DNA of 64,000 nucleotides from Hyphomonadaceae bacterium UBA7672 (GTDB taxonomy: Bacteria > Pseudomonadota > Alphaproteobacteria > Caulobacterales > Hyphomonadaceae), in assembly GCA_002483135.1 (NCBI GenBank), contig DLHI01000005.1:1-64000 (forward strand), given 5' to 3'. A program made the position numbers and the translations under genes. The notes beneath the pieces were generated by a model. The model had not been told where the DNA came from. It worked only from the letters and a program-made list of their open reading frames with translations, and did not search any database. Below are positions 1 through 7,999 of the stretch, piece by piece; position 1 is the stretch's first letter, and every line of letters begins with the position of its first letter.

Positions 1-157
1 AGACTGGCAACAGGAACTAACCCACGGCGCGGCTCGCGCGCCCCGGCCCCTCGCTTTGCAGGGGCGAGTCTACCGGCATCCCGCAGGGCGAGCGCGCCCG
101 TGCGATAGCGGGCTTGCGCCATTGGTCCTCCGCCGCAGGTCGGATAAGGCTGGCGTC

Positions 158-919
158 ATGAGCGAGGACAGCCAAGCCCACGAAGGCCAGATCATCATCG
201 GCGACATCGCATCGCCCGATGCCCCCGCCGACCTTGCGCCGCCGACGGTGAAGTTCGTCCACTATCCCGGCGCGCAGCAGCTGATCCTCTGGCTGCCAAA
301 GCCGGCGTATCAGGGCTACGCCGAACTCTCCGTCGTCCGCGACGGCGCCGACATCGAACGCGGTCCGGTGAATGACCGCATGAACGGCAGCGTTCAGATC
401 CTCTTCCGCACCCTCGACTGGCCCCCCGGCGCCTACACCATCTCCATCACCCACAAGGAAGGCTGGCGCCACACCGTCAGCGTCACAAAATACGACCCCG
501 GCAAGGAGCCGAAACCGCCGCCGCCCCCGCCACCCCCGCCGCCAGTCGATAACCCGCCCATCGTCTACCGCGACGGCTTCGGCAACTTGATCCCGAACGC
601 CGATCTCGACCTGCGCGAGAAAGTCCTTGGCGACATCGCACGCAAGTTCGGCCGCCGGCTGGAATACGAAGGAAACTACCGCGCCGGCACGATCCACCTG
701 ATCGACGGCGAGCGCCGCATCTCGTTCTGGCATGAGATGTGTGGCGGCGACATGAAGTTCACCATCGACATCCCGCCCGTCGAGCACTGGGAAAGCCGCA
801 CCGGCGCGCCCCTGTCCGAACGCGACGAGATCATCGACTTCATCGCCAGGCGCGTCCAGCAGGACCAGGCGCCCAGCTGGACGTACAAGATCACCTCCAA
901 CTCCATCGACTTCTATTGA
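158..919 (+). CDS. Uncharacterised two-part protein with proline linker
   Basis: I do not recognise this 253-residue protein. The ATG at 158 is preferred over the in-frame ATG at 56 because the upstream stretch reads as low-quality basic sequence. It has an acidic N-terminal part with a beta-strand-rich region (about residues 25-115), then a run of ten prolines (about 120-129), then a C-terminal domain of about 120 residues that contains a single Cys and several His. No signal peptide or membrane segment is visible, so a cytoplasmic location is inferred. It lies 27 bases before another small gene on the same strand. The proline run makes two independently folded domains likely; function is unknown. 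Confidence 0.7.
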   Translation: MSEDSQAHEGQIIIGDIASPDAPADLAPPTVKFVHYPGAQQLILWLPKPAYQGYAELSVVRDGADIERGPVNDRMNGSVQILFRTLDWPPGAYTISITHKEGWRHTVSVTKYDPGKEPKPPPPPPPPPPVDNPPIVYRDGFGNLIPNADLDLREKVLGDIARKFGRRLEYEGNYRAGTIHLIDGERRISFWHEMCGGDMKFTIDIPPVEHWESRTGAPLSERDEIIDFIARRVQQDQAPSWTYKITSNSIDFY

Positions 920-946
920 CGGACGATGCGCGATAAACTGACGGCC

Positions 947-1183
947 ATGCCAGACGATCCCGACAGCGAAATCCTGATCGAGATGAACCGCATCGGCGGC
1001 GCCATGGAAGTGCGCGCAATTTCCGCAGGCGATGGACTTGAGGTCAGCTTCTCCGCCCCGGCGAATGCGGCGCAGTCGGATATCCAGCGCCTCGCACGAT
1101 CCAAGCTGGCTTATGTCCGCCGCAAGGCTGCAGGCGAGGGCGCCGGCAAGAAGCCAGACGGGAAGGGCGGCTGGATCGCCTAG
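947..1183 (+). CDS. Small conserved alphaproteobacterial protein (DUF6898-like)
   Basis: A 78-residue protein starting at the ATG at 947, where the acidic MPDDPDSEILIEM segment begins; an ATG at 926 in the same frame would add seven residues. The middle (IGGAMEVRAISAGDGLEVS) followed by a helix ending in LAYVRRK resembles a small family of alphaproteobacterial proteins that I believe is DUF6898, but I cannot confirm the family. No catalytic motif, signal peptide or membrane helix is visible. It follows the proline-linker gene on the same strand and its end overlaps the convergent mucR-like gene by four bases. Confidence 0.6.
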   Translation: MPDDPDSEILIEMNRIGGAMEVRAISAGDGLEVSFSAPANAAQSDIQRLARSKLAYVRRKAAGEGAGKKPDGKGGWIA

Positions 1184-1611
1184 CGGCTCTTGCGCACGCC
1201 CTTGCCCAGCCCGATCTTCTTGGCGAACTCGGAACGCCGCTCGGTATAGGCAGGCGCCACCATAGGGTAATCCGCCGGCAGCCCCCAGCGCTTGCGGTAC
1301 TCATCCGGGCTCATGTCATAGCGCGAGCGCAGATAGCGTTTCAGCATCTTCAGCTTCCGCCCGTCCTCGAGGCAGACAATGTGCTCGTTGGTCACCGAAC
1401 GCGACACGGGCACCGCAGGCCGCGGCCGCTCGTCCACCCGGGTCTCCCCCGTCCCCCCAAGCGAAGCGACCGTCCTGTAAACAGACCGGATAACATCGGG
1501 CAGGTTTTCCGTGGTGACGGGGTTGTGGGACACAAAGGAAGACACGATCTCCGAAGTCATCCGGAGCAGACTTTCGTTCGCAAGTCCTTGATTGCCTGAT
1601 GATTCAGTCAT
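1180..1611 (-). CDS. MucR/Ros-family transcriptional regulator with degenerate zinc finger
   Basis: A 143-residue MucR/Ros regulator. These proteins bind AT-rich DNA and act as global silencers of exopolysaccharide, virulence or cell-cycle genes in alphaproteobacteria. The family signature is clear: an N-terminal helical oligomerisation region (about 10-50), then CLEDGRKLKMLKR, then RWGLPADYPMVAP and a basic tail KKIGLGKGVRK. The start at 1611 (MTESSGNQ) matches the usual N-terminus; a further 20 codons upstream are open but unlike the family. The zinc site is unusual: only Cys80 (with Asp83) remains, and the two His positions of the finger are Tyr/Arg in KRYLRSRY. DNA binding without zinc is inferred. 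The AT-rich 1670-1740 stretch upstream could be an autoregulatory target. Confidence 0.88.
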   Translation of the reverse strand: MTESSGNQGLANESLLRMTSEIVSSFVSHNPVTTENLPDVIRSVYRTVASLGGTGETRVDERPRPAVPVSRSVTNEHIVCLEDGRKLKMLKRYLRSRYDMSPDEYRKRWGLPADYPMVAPAYTERRSEFAKKIGLGKGVRKSR

Positions 1612-1839
1612 CAATTCTGCCCACAACAGCCCGCGCCGCGCAAAATGCGCTGCTCCCCAAGTGGAATTCAAGAAACAATCAAGTCACTGACCAGACCTTA
1701 AGCCGGAATACTCATTCTCATCTATCGCCCGAGAATATTAGGTGCGCACACAATTGTCTGCGCCGGCGCGGCCTTGCCAACGCGGCGACCAGCCCGTATC
1801 GCCCGTCAAATCCGCCCCGAAACATGTGGAGTCGCGCCG

Positions 1840-3138
1840 ATGAGCCAGTCGAAAGCCCCAACGGAAGGGTTCTTTTCGACCGGTCTTGCCGATGCTGACC
1901 CCGCCGTCGCCAAATGGATCGGCGAGGAACATGGCCGCCAGGGCCACGAGATCGAGCTGATTGCATCCGAGAACATCGTCTCGCGAGCCGTGCTGCAGGC
2001 ACAGGGTTCGCTCCTCACCAACAAGTACGCCGAAGGCTATCCGGGCAAGCGCTACTATGGCGGCTGCGAATATGTTGACGAGATCGAGACGCTGGCGATC
2101 GAGCGCGCCAAACAGCTCTTCGGATGCCAGTTCGCCAACGTGCAGCCCTCTTCAGGCAGTCAGGCCAACCAGGCGGTGTTCAACGCCCTGATCAAGCCGG
2201 GCGACTCGATCCTCGGCATGAGCCTCGACGCCGGCGGCCACCTTACGCACGGCGCAAAGGCCAACCAGTCGGGCAAGTGGTTCCAGGCGCATTCCTACGG
2301 CGTCCGCCTGCAGGATGGCCGCATCGATTTCGACGACGTTCGCAAGGTCGCCAAAGAGTCCTCGCCGAAGATCATCATCGCGGGCGGCTCGGCCTATTCG
2401 CGCACCATCGACTTCGCCGCCTTCCGCCAGATCGCGGACGAAGTGGGCGCCTTTTTCATGGTCGACATGGCGCACTTTGCGGGTCTGGTCGCCGCTGGCC
2501 TGATCCCCAGCCCGCTGCAACACGCCCACGTCGTCACCACCACGACCCACAAGACGTTGCGCGGCCCGCGCGGGGGCATGGTGCTGACAAATGACGAAGC
2601 TATCGCCAAGAAGGTCAACTCGGCCGTGTTCCCCGGTATCCAGGGCGGCCCGTTGATGCATGTCATCGCCGGCAAGGCCGTGGCGTTCGGCGAGGCGCTG
2701 AAGCCCTCCTTCAAGGCCTACGCGCAAGCCGTGATCGACAATGCCCGCCAGCTTGCCGAAACGCTTAAGGTCGGCGGTCTCGACATTGTCTCCGGCGGCA
2801 CAGACACCCACCTGATGCTGGTCGACCTGCGCCCCAAAGGCGTGAAGGGCAACGACACTGAAAAGGCGCTCGAGCGGGCCTGGATCACCTGCAACAAGAA
2901 CGGCGTGCCGTTCGATCCGGAAAAGCCGATGGTCACGTCGGGCGTCCGCGTCGGCTCGCCCGCCGCCACCACGCGCGGCTTCGGCACGGCCGAATTCAAG
3001 CAGGTTGGCCACTGGATGATCGAGGTTATCGACGCGCTGGCCAAGGGCGGCGACACATCGGCCGTCGAAGAGAAAGTCCGCAGGGAAGTGAAAGCGCTCA
3101 CGGATCGCTTCCCGCTCTACGCGGCGCCGTGGGGCTGA
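1840..3138 (+). CDS. glyA: Serine hydroxymethyltransferase
   Basis: GlyA interconverts serine and glycine with tetrahydrofolate and is the main source of one-carbon units; cytoplasmic PLP enzyme, normally a homodimer or tetramer. The 432 residues are full length. The PLP-binding lysine is Lys238 in VVTTTTHKTLRGPRGG; the substrate-binding region NKYAEGYPGKRYYGG (61-75) and the serine-rich PSSGSQAN loop are intact. The start at 1840 (MSQSKAPTEGFFSTGL) fits the family, with upstream in-frame ATG codons giving an unrelated arginine-rich extension. It heads the glyA-nrdR-rib gene order common in Caulobacterales. Confidence 0.97.
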   Translation: MSQSKAPTEGFFSTGLADADPAVAKWIGEEHGRQGHEIELIASENIVSRAVLQAQGSLLTNKYAEGYPGKRYYGGCEYVDEIETLAIERAKQLFGCQFANVQPSSGSQANQAVFNALIKPGDSILGMSLDAGGHLTHGAKANQSGKWFQAHSYGVRLQDGRIDFDDVRKVAKESSPKIIIAGGSAYSRTIDFAAFRQIADEVGAFFMVDMAHFAGLVAAGLIPSPLQHAHVVTTTTHKTLRGPRGGMVLTNDEAIAKKVNSAVFPGIQGGPLMHVIAGKAVAFGEALKPSFKAYAQAVIDNARQLAETLKVGGLDIVSGGTDTHLMLVDLRPKGVKGNDTEKALERAWITCNKNGVPFDPEKPMVTSGVRVGSPAATTRGFGTAEFKQVGHWMIEVIDALAKGGDTSAVEEKVRREVKALTDRFPLYAAPWG

Positions 3139-3155
3139 CGATCAAGGGGTGATGT

Positions 3156-3629
3156 TTGCGCTGTCCGTATTGCGGCTCTGCTGACTCGGTCGTCAAGGAC
3201 AGCCGGCCTGCCGAAGAGGATACGGCTGTGCGCCGCCGCCGCAGTTGCACCAATTGCGGCGGTCGCTTCACCACTTTCGAGCGTGTCCAGCTGCGCGACC
3301 TCATTGTCGTAAAGCGCGACAACCGCCGCGCGCCGTTCGACCGAGACAAGCTGCGCCGCTCTGTTTCCATCGCGCTGCAGAAGCGCCCGGTCAGCGAGGA
3401 GAAGCTCGACCAGATGATCTCCGGCATCGTGCGCCGGCTGGAGAACATGGGCGAGGCGGAGATCCAGACCAGCACGATTGGCGAGATGGTGATGGAAAGC
3501 CTGGGCGATCTCGATCCCGTCGCCTTCGTCCGCTACGCCTCCGTCTACAAGGACTTCAAGACACCCGCCGATTTCGCCGCCTTCGTCGCCGCGCAAATGG
3601 CGAAGGACGCGGAAAGCAATCCCGAATGA
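3156..3629 (+). CDS. nrdR: Transcriptional repressor NrdR
   Basis: NrdR represses ribonucleotide reductase genes by sensing ATP and dATP. The 157 residues contain the N-terminal zinc ribbon with Cys3, Cys6, Cys31 and Cys34, followed by RRRRS and an ATP-cone domain (about 49-139), which is the full family architecture. The start is a TTG at 3156: reading from it gives the invariant N-terminus MRCPYCG, while the nearby ATG at 3152 is out of frame. It follows glyA by 17 bases and its stop overlaps the next start (ATGA), so translational coupling with the rib genes is likely. Confidence 0.96.
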   Translation: MRCPYCGSADSVVKDSRPAEEDTAVRRRRSCTNCGGRFTTFERVQLRDLIVVKRDNRRAPFDRDKLRRSVSIALQKRPVSEEKLDQMISGIVRRLENMGEAEIQTSTIGEMVMESLGDLDPVAFVRYASVYKDFKTPADFAAFVAAQMAKDAESNPE

Positions 3630-4303
3630 GCACGGCGCCAGCAGCCCGGCCGTCGGTAACGCTCAAGCTCGCGACGTCTCTCGATGGCCGCATCGCGCTG
3701 GCCAGCGGCGAGAGCAAGTGGATCACAGGCGAAGCGGCGCGCGCCGAAGTTCACCACCTGCGCGCCAATCATGACGCAGTGATCGTCGGCTCCGAGACGG
3801 TGATCGCCGACGATCCGCTCCTCACCGCGCGACTGGACCCGCCGCCCGAACGCCAGCCCCTGCGCGTCGTCGCCGACAGCCGCGCCCGCGTGCCCGCCAC
3901 CGCAAAACTGTTCTCCACGCTCGAGATGGGCCCCGTCGCCGTCGCCACGCTTGAGACCCAGAACCTCGACCACTGGCCGTCTGCACAGGGCCTCCAGTTC
4001 TGGATGCTCCCCGCCGGCGAAGGCGGCAGCGTCTCGCTCTCCGAACTCCTGAATTCGGCTCAGCGCGCTGGCGTCTCCAGCCTGATGGTCGAGGGCGGAG
4101 GACAGCTTGCCGCCGCGTTCGTGCGGGCAGGGCTCGTCGACCGCATCGAATGGTTCCGCGCGCCTATCGTCCTTGGTGGCGATGCGCGCCCATGTCTCGC
4201 CGGACTGGGCTTGGCGAACCTCGCTTCAGCGCCCACCTACGAGCGGATAAGCGTCAGGGAAATCGGCCCCGACCTGTTGGAAAGCTACGAGCGGAAAGCC
4301 TGA
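3626..4303 (+). CDS. ribD: RibD-type reductase domain protein (5-amino-6-(5-phosphoribosylamino)uracil reductase), deaminase domain absent
   Basis: A 225-residue protein corresponding to only the C-terminal NADPH-dependent reductase half of RibD, which reduces the ribosylamino-pyrimidine intermediate of riboflavin synthesis. Visible motifs are VTLKLATSLDGRIA near the N-terminus, ESKWITGEAAR, HDAVIVGSETVIADDPLLTAR and MVEGGGQLAAAFVRAGLVDR. Ordinary bifunctional RibD is about 350-380 residues, with an N-terminal zinc deaminase (HAE and PCxxxGxxxxC motifs); none of that lies upstream, where nrdR ends in an ATGA overlap with this start at 3626. The deaminase step must be encoded elsewhere. Position between nrdR and ribE is the normal ribD place. 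Confidence 0.9.
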   Translation: MSTAPAARPSVTLKLATSLDGRIALASGESKWITGEAARAEVHHLRANHDAVIVGSETVIADDPLLTARLDPPPERQPLRVVADSRARVPATAKLFSTLEMGPVAVATLETQNLDHWPSAQGLQFWMLPAGEGGSVSLSELLNSAQRAGVSSLMVEGGGQLAAAFVRAGLVDRIEWFRAPIVLGGDARPCLAGLGLANLASAPTYERISVREIGPDLLESYERKA

Positions 4304-4305
4304 GC

Positions 4306-4929
4306 ATGTTCACCGGACTCGTCACTGACATGGGCCGCGTCGGGGCGATCGAGGAGCGCAACGGCATCCGCCGTATCTCCATTCGCAGCCGCAACTACCG
4401 GCCCGAGCACATCCAGTTCGGCGCCTCGATCCAGCATTCCGGCGTCTGCCTGACGGTCGTGGACTTTGGACCGGACGATGAAGGCGCCTGGTGGGATATC
4501 GAAGCAATCCCCGAGACCCTGTCACGCACCACGCTGGGCGCGTGGAAGGTGGATGATTTCATCAACCTCGAACTCTCGCTCAAGATCGGCGACGAACTGG
4601 GCGGGCACCTCGTCTACGGCCACGTCGACGGCCTCGGCACGGTGAAGTCAGTCACGCCGGATGGCGACAGCAGGCGTATCCGCGTGGCGCTGCCGGGCGA
4701 TCTTGGCCGCTATCTCGCGGAAAAGGGATCCATCTGCGTTGATGGCGTCTCGCTCACTGTCTCTGCCGTTGGCCGCGACGCCGATGGCGACTGGTTCGAG
4801 GTCGCCATCATCCCGCATACATGGCAGGTTACGACGCTTGGCCAGCTCAAGGCCGGCGACAAGGTCAATCTGGAAGTGGACATGCTGGCGCGCTATGTGG
4901 CCCGCATGCTTGAATGGCGCCCGAAATGA
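4306..4929 (+). CDS. ribE: Riboflavin synthase, alpha subunit
   Basis: Converts two molecules of 6,7-dimethyl-8-ribityllumazine to riboflavin plus the pyrimidine precursor. The 207 residues show the duplicated lumazine-binding barrels: the first starts at the diagnostic MFTGLVTDMGRV, the second near GHLVYGHVDGLG (about 100 onward). SGVCLTV in barrel one and VDGVSLTV in barrel two are the paired active-site segments. The start at 4306 is two bases after the ribD stop and gives the typical family N-terminus. Its stop overlaps the ribBA start by ATGA. Confidence 0.95.
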   Translation: MFTGLVTDMGRVGAIEERNGIRRISIRSRNYRPEHIQFGASIQHSGVCLTVVDFGPDDEGAWWDIEAIPETLSRTTLGAWKVDDFINLELSLKIGDELGGHLVYGHVDGLGTVKSVTPDGDSRRIRVALPGDLGRYLAEKGSICVDGVSLTVSAVGRDADGDWFEVAIIPHTWQVTTLGQLKAGDKVNLEVDMLARYVARMLEWRPK

Positions 4930-6065
4930 AAGACCACACCGAAAAGTACGATTTCTCCGCCGCCATCTCCCCCATCGAGGAGATCGTGGAGGAGGCGCGC
5001 AACGGGCGCATGTACATTCTCGTCGACGCTGAGGATCGCGAGAACGAGGGAGACCTGATCATCCCGGCGCAGTTTGCCACGCCTGCCGCTGTCAACTTCA
5101 TGGCCAAGCATGGCCGTGGTCTCATCTGCCTCACGCTGTCGCCCGACCGCGCGAAACTCCTGCAGCTCGATATGATGGCGCGCGAGAACCGCGAAAGCAT
5201 GAAAACCGCGTTCACCGTTTCCATCGAGGCGAAAGAAGGCGTCACCACCGGCATCTCTGCGCATGACAGGGCCCACACGATCGCGGTGGCGATTGATCCG
5301 ACAAAAGGCCCGGACGATATCGTCTCGCCCGGCCACGTCTTCCCGCTGGTCGCCAAGGATGGCGGCGTGCTGGTCCGCGCCGGCCACACGGAAGCCTCGG
5401 TCGATATCTCGCGGCTTGCGGGTCTCTATCCCGCCGCCGTCATCTGCGAGATCATGAATGACGATGGCACGATGGCGCGCCTGCCGGAGCTGGTGACCTT
5501 CGCCCAGTTGCACGGCCTCAAGATCGGCACCATCGCGGATCTCATCGCCTGGCGTCGCCGGCATGACCGCTTTCTGGAGCGTCGCATCGAAAGCGATTTC
5601 GAAAGCGCTTGGGGCGGCAAGTTCCGCATCATCGTTTTCCGCAACACGCTGGACGGCTCCGAGCATGTCGCCCTCGTCAAAGGCCGGGTCCAGGGCGACC
5701 AACCCACGCTCGTCCGCGTCCACCGCGTGGACTTCCTGTCCGACGTGTTGGGCGAGGCCGGCAAGCGCGAAGGTCTGATCCGCCGCGCGATGGAAAAACT
5801 CTCTGCCGCCGAAGAGCCCGGCGTTGCGGTCTTCGTCCGCATGGGCATGGGCGAGGAGATCGCCCGCGCGCTCGGCGGTCAGTATGCCGCGCCGGGGGCC
5901 GAGCCAGCTCACCCATTGCGCGAGTATGGCGTCGGCGCGCAAATCCTGAAGGATCTTGGCGTCCGCCGCATGATCCACATGAGCAATACGCGGCCCAACG
6001 TGCTGCCGGGGCTTGACGGATACGGGCTGACGGTCGAGGGCTGGCGCCGCATCGACGGAGACTAA
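4926..6065 (+). CDS. ribB: 3,4-dihydroxy-2-butanone-4-phosphate synthase fused to a degenerate GTP cyclohydrolase II domain (RibBA/RibBX type)
   Basis: The N-terminal domain (about 1-205) makes 3,4-dihydroxy-2-butanone 4-phosphate from ribulose 5-phosphate. Its motifs are intact: ILVDAEDRENEGDLIIPA, the SPGHVFPL loop and RAGHTEASVDISRLAG. The C-terminal domain (about 210-379) aligns in length and position with GTP cyclohydrolase II but lacks the zinc-binding cysteine cluster (normally GECLTGD followed by RCDCG). Here that position reads HVALVKGRVQGDQPTLVRVH, so GTP cyclohydrolase activity is not expected. Such inactive RibA halves are known in proteobacterial RibBX proteins. The ATG at 4926 overlaps the ribE stop; an ATG at 4914 would add four residues. 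Confidence 0.93.
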   Translation: MKDHTEKYDFSAAISPIEEIVEEARNGRMYILVDAEDRENEGDLIIPAQFATPAAVNFMAKHGRGLICLTLSPDRAKLLQLDMMARENRESMKTAFTVSIEAKEGVTTGISAHDRAHTIAVAIDPTKGPDDIVSPGHVFPLVAKDGGVLVRAGHTEASVDISRLAGLYPAAVICEIMNDDGTMARLPELVTFAQLHGLKIGTIADLIAWRRRHDRFLERRIESDFESAWGGKFRIIVFRNTLDGSEHVALVKGRVQGDQPTLVRVHRVDFLSDVLGEAGKREGLIRRAMEKLSAAEEPGVAVFVRMGMGEEIARALGGQYAAPGAEPAHPLREYGVGAQILKDLGVRRMIHMSNTRPNVLPGLDGYGLTVEGWRRIDGD

Positions 6066-6067
6066 AC

Positions 6068-6517
6068 GTGGCCGAAGCCCCCCGCATCCTGATCGTCACC
6101 TCGCGCTACTACGCCCACATCATGACCGAGCTTGAAGCCGGCGTGACCGATGGCCTCGAGAAGGTCGGCGCGACTTATGAATTTCTCGAAGTCCCCGGCG
6201 CCTTCGAAATCCCGGCGGCCATCGCCATGGCGGCCTCCACCGGCGAGTGGGACGGCTTCGTGGCTCTTGGCTGCGTCATTCGCGGCGAGACCTCGCACTA
6301 CGACCTCATCACCAATCATGTCGCCCGCGCGCTGATGGAGCTGTCGATCTCCGGCATCCCGCTCGGCTTCGGCGTGCTCACGGTGGACAATGAGGGCCAG
6401 GCCCGCGTTCGCGCCGATCGCAAGCAGAAGAACAAGGGCGCTGAAGTCGTCGCTGCTGTCCTGAGGATGGTCGGCCTGTCCTACCGCTTCAACAAGCTGG
6501 ACGAGCTGGGCGAATGA
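6068..6517 (+). CDS. ribH: 6,7-dimethyl-8-ribityllumazine synthase
   Basis: Lumazine synthase condenses the ribitylaminouracil with dihydroxybutanone phosphate, the penultimate step of riboflavin synthesis, and forms pentamers or icosahedral shells. The 149 residues have the typical motifs: PGAFEIPAA, the ALGCVIRGETSHYDLI segment whose His is catalytic, and PLGFGVLTVDNEGQA. The start is a GTG at 6068, two bases after the ribBA stop. The 3' end overlaps nusB by ATGA, the common ribH-nusB arrangement. Confidence 0.96.
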   Translation: MAEAPRILIVTSRYYAHIMTELEAGVTDGLEKVGATYEFLEVPGAFEIPAAIAMAASTGEWDGFVALGCVIRGETSHYDLITNHVARALMELSISGIPLGFGVLTVDNEGQARVRADRKQKNKGAEVVAAVLRMVGLSYRFNKLDELGE

Positions 6518-6990
6518 CAACCGCGCCGTCCGCCGAGGCTGAACGCAGGCTGCTAGCCGCGCGTCGCGCCGGCGCGCGCCTTGCCGCCGTCCAGGCGCTC
6601 TATCAGATGGAGCAGACGGGCCAATCGGCCCGCTCCGTGATCGCCGACTTCATGGAAGACCGTCTCGGCCTCAACGACGAGGGCGAGCCGGTGGAGGAGG
6701 CCGATCCCGATCTCTTCAAGTCCATAGTCGATGGCGTGGTCGAAAAGCAGGAAGCGGTCGACGCAGCGATCATGAAACGCCTCGCCGAAGGCTGGAAGAT
6801 CGAACGGCTCGACGCCACCTCGCGCGCCATCCTGCGCGGCGGCGTGTACGAGCTCATTGCCGAGATCAGCCTGCCATCGCAGATCATCCTCGACGAATAC
6901 GTCTCGCTTGCCCACGCTTTCTTCGAAGGCGCCGAGCCGAAGTTCATCAATGGCCTGCTTGATGCCGTCTCGCGGGATGTTCGGGGGTAG
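6514..6990 (+). CDS. nusB: Transcription antitermination factor NusB
   Basis: NusB with NusE (S10) binds boxA RNA and supports antitermination of rRNA transcription. The 158 residues form the expected all-helical protein: ARLAAVQALYQMEQTG near the N-terminus, AEGWKIERLDATSRAILRGGVYELI in the middle and ILDEYVSLAHAFFEGAEPKFINGLLDAV at the C-terminus. The N-terminus is about 15 residues longer than in E. coli, usual in alphaproteobacteria. The ATG at 6514 overlaps the ribH stop, and thiL follows five bases downstream. Confidence 0.95.
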   Translation: MTTAPSAEAERRLLAARRAGARLAAVQALYQMEQTGQSARSVIADFMEDRLGLNDEGEPVEEADPDLFKSIVDGVVEKQEAVDAAIMKRLAEGWKIERLDATSRAILRGGVYELIAEISLPSQIILDEYVSLAHAFFEGAEPKFINGLLDAVSRDVRG

Positions 6991-6995
6991 AGGCG

Positions 6996-7946
6996 ATGGA
7001 TGAGTTTGACCTCATCCGCCGCTACTTCGCGCCGCTCGCAACGTCGCCGGGCGCTGACGGGCTCAATGATGATGTCGCTGAAATCGCGCGCCTTGAAAAC
7101 GGGATGGGCCTGATTGCGACCAAGGATGCCATCGTCGAGGGCGTCCATTTCCTGTCCGACGATCCGCTCGAAACCGTCGCGCAGAAACTTGTGCGCGTGA
7201 ATGTCTCCGACATCATCGCCAAGGGCGGGGAGCCCGACGCCGCGCTGCTGGCGCTGATCTGGCCGAAGAGCCGCCCGCATGAACAACTCGAAGGCTTCGC
7301 GCGCGGCCTCCGCAAGGACCTCGACCGCTGGGGTGCGCACCTCGTCGGCGGCGACACGACATCCACGGACGGCCCGCTCACACTCACCCTCACGCTGACG
7401 GGCAAGGTCGGCGCGCGCGGTCCGGTCCGTCGCTCCGGCGCGAAGCCTGGCGATGATGTCTGGGTTACCGGCGCCATCGGCGATGGCTGGCTGGGTCTTC
7501 AGGCGGCAACTGGCGCGCTTGGTCCGCTGATGGCCGAGGCGGCGAACCTGCTGGTCTCGAAGTACCGCGTGCCGGAGCCTCCTCGTCTGTCTTTCGCCAA
7601 TGTCATCGCCACTCACGCCACGGCGTCCATCGACGTGTCCGATGGACTGGTGGCTGATGCGGGCCATGTGGCAAAGGCGTCCGATGTCGCCATTCGCATA
7701 CGCGCTGCTGACGTGCCGCTCAGCCCCGCCGGCCAGTCCTATGTCGACAATGCCCGCGTCTCGCTCGCGCAGCTGCTGACGGGCGGGGACGATTACCAGA
7801 CCCTGTTCACCGCCCCGCCATCGGCCCGCGCCGCAATCACGGGGGCCACCCGCATTGGCGAAGTCTCGGCCGGGCAGGGCGTAACCGTGCTGGATGCTTC
7901 AGGTGGGCCCATTGCGTTTGAGCGGCCCGGCTTCCGCCATTTCTGA
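6996..7946 (+). CDS. thiL: Thiamine-monophosphate kinase
   Basis: ThiL phosphorylates thiamine monophosphate to the coenzyme thiamine diphosphate. The 316 residues have the PurM-like fold motifs: GLNDDVAEI near the N-terminus, TKDAIVEGVHF, VNVSDIIAKGGEPDAAL, HLVGGDTTST and a C-terminal SIDVSDGLVADAGH plus LLTGGDDYQTLF. Placement after nusB matches many alphaproteobacteria. No TPP riboswitch is visible in front, as expected for a gene inside the operon. Confidence 0.95.
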   Translation: MDEFDLIRRYFAPLATSPGADGLNDDVAEIARLENGMGLIATKDAIVEGVHFLSDDPLETVAQKLVRVNVSDIIAKGGEPDAALLALIWPKSRPHEQLEGFARGLRKDLDRWGAHLVGGDTTSTDGPLTLTLTLTGKVGARGPVRRSGAKPGDDVWVTGAIGDGWLGLQAATGALGPLMAEAANLLVSKYRVPEPPRLSFANVIATHATASIDVSDGLVADAGHVAKASDVAIRIRAADVPLSPAGQSYVDNARVSLAQLLTGGDDYQTLFTAPPSARAAITGATRIGEVSAGQGVTVLDASGGPIAFERPGFRHF

Positions 7947-7999
7947 GCATGCTCACAAGCGTAAACGCGACCTAAACCATTCCTGCGCATGCTGACGTG

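Noticed and set aside
1..157. Gene or RNA at the left edge
   Set aside because: Only GC-rich open frames without motifs, and a short CCCCT/AGGGG hairpin near 45-65 that is not followed by a T tract.
3629..4330. FMN riboswitch for the rib operon
   Set aside because: No RFN-like conserved core was found before ribD or ribE; intergenic gaps are too short.
4893..5978. 361-codon minus-strand open frame opposite ribBA
   Set aside because: Shadow of ribBA; no family features.
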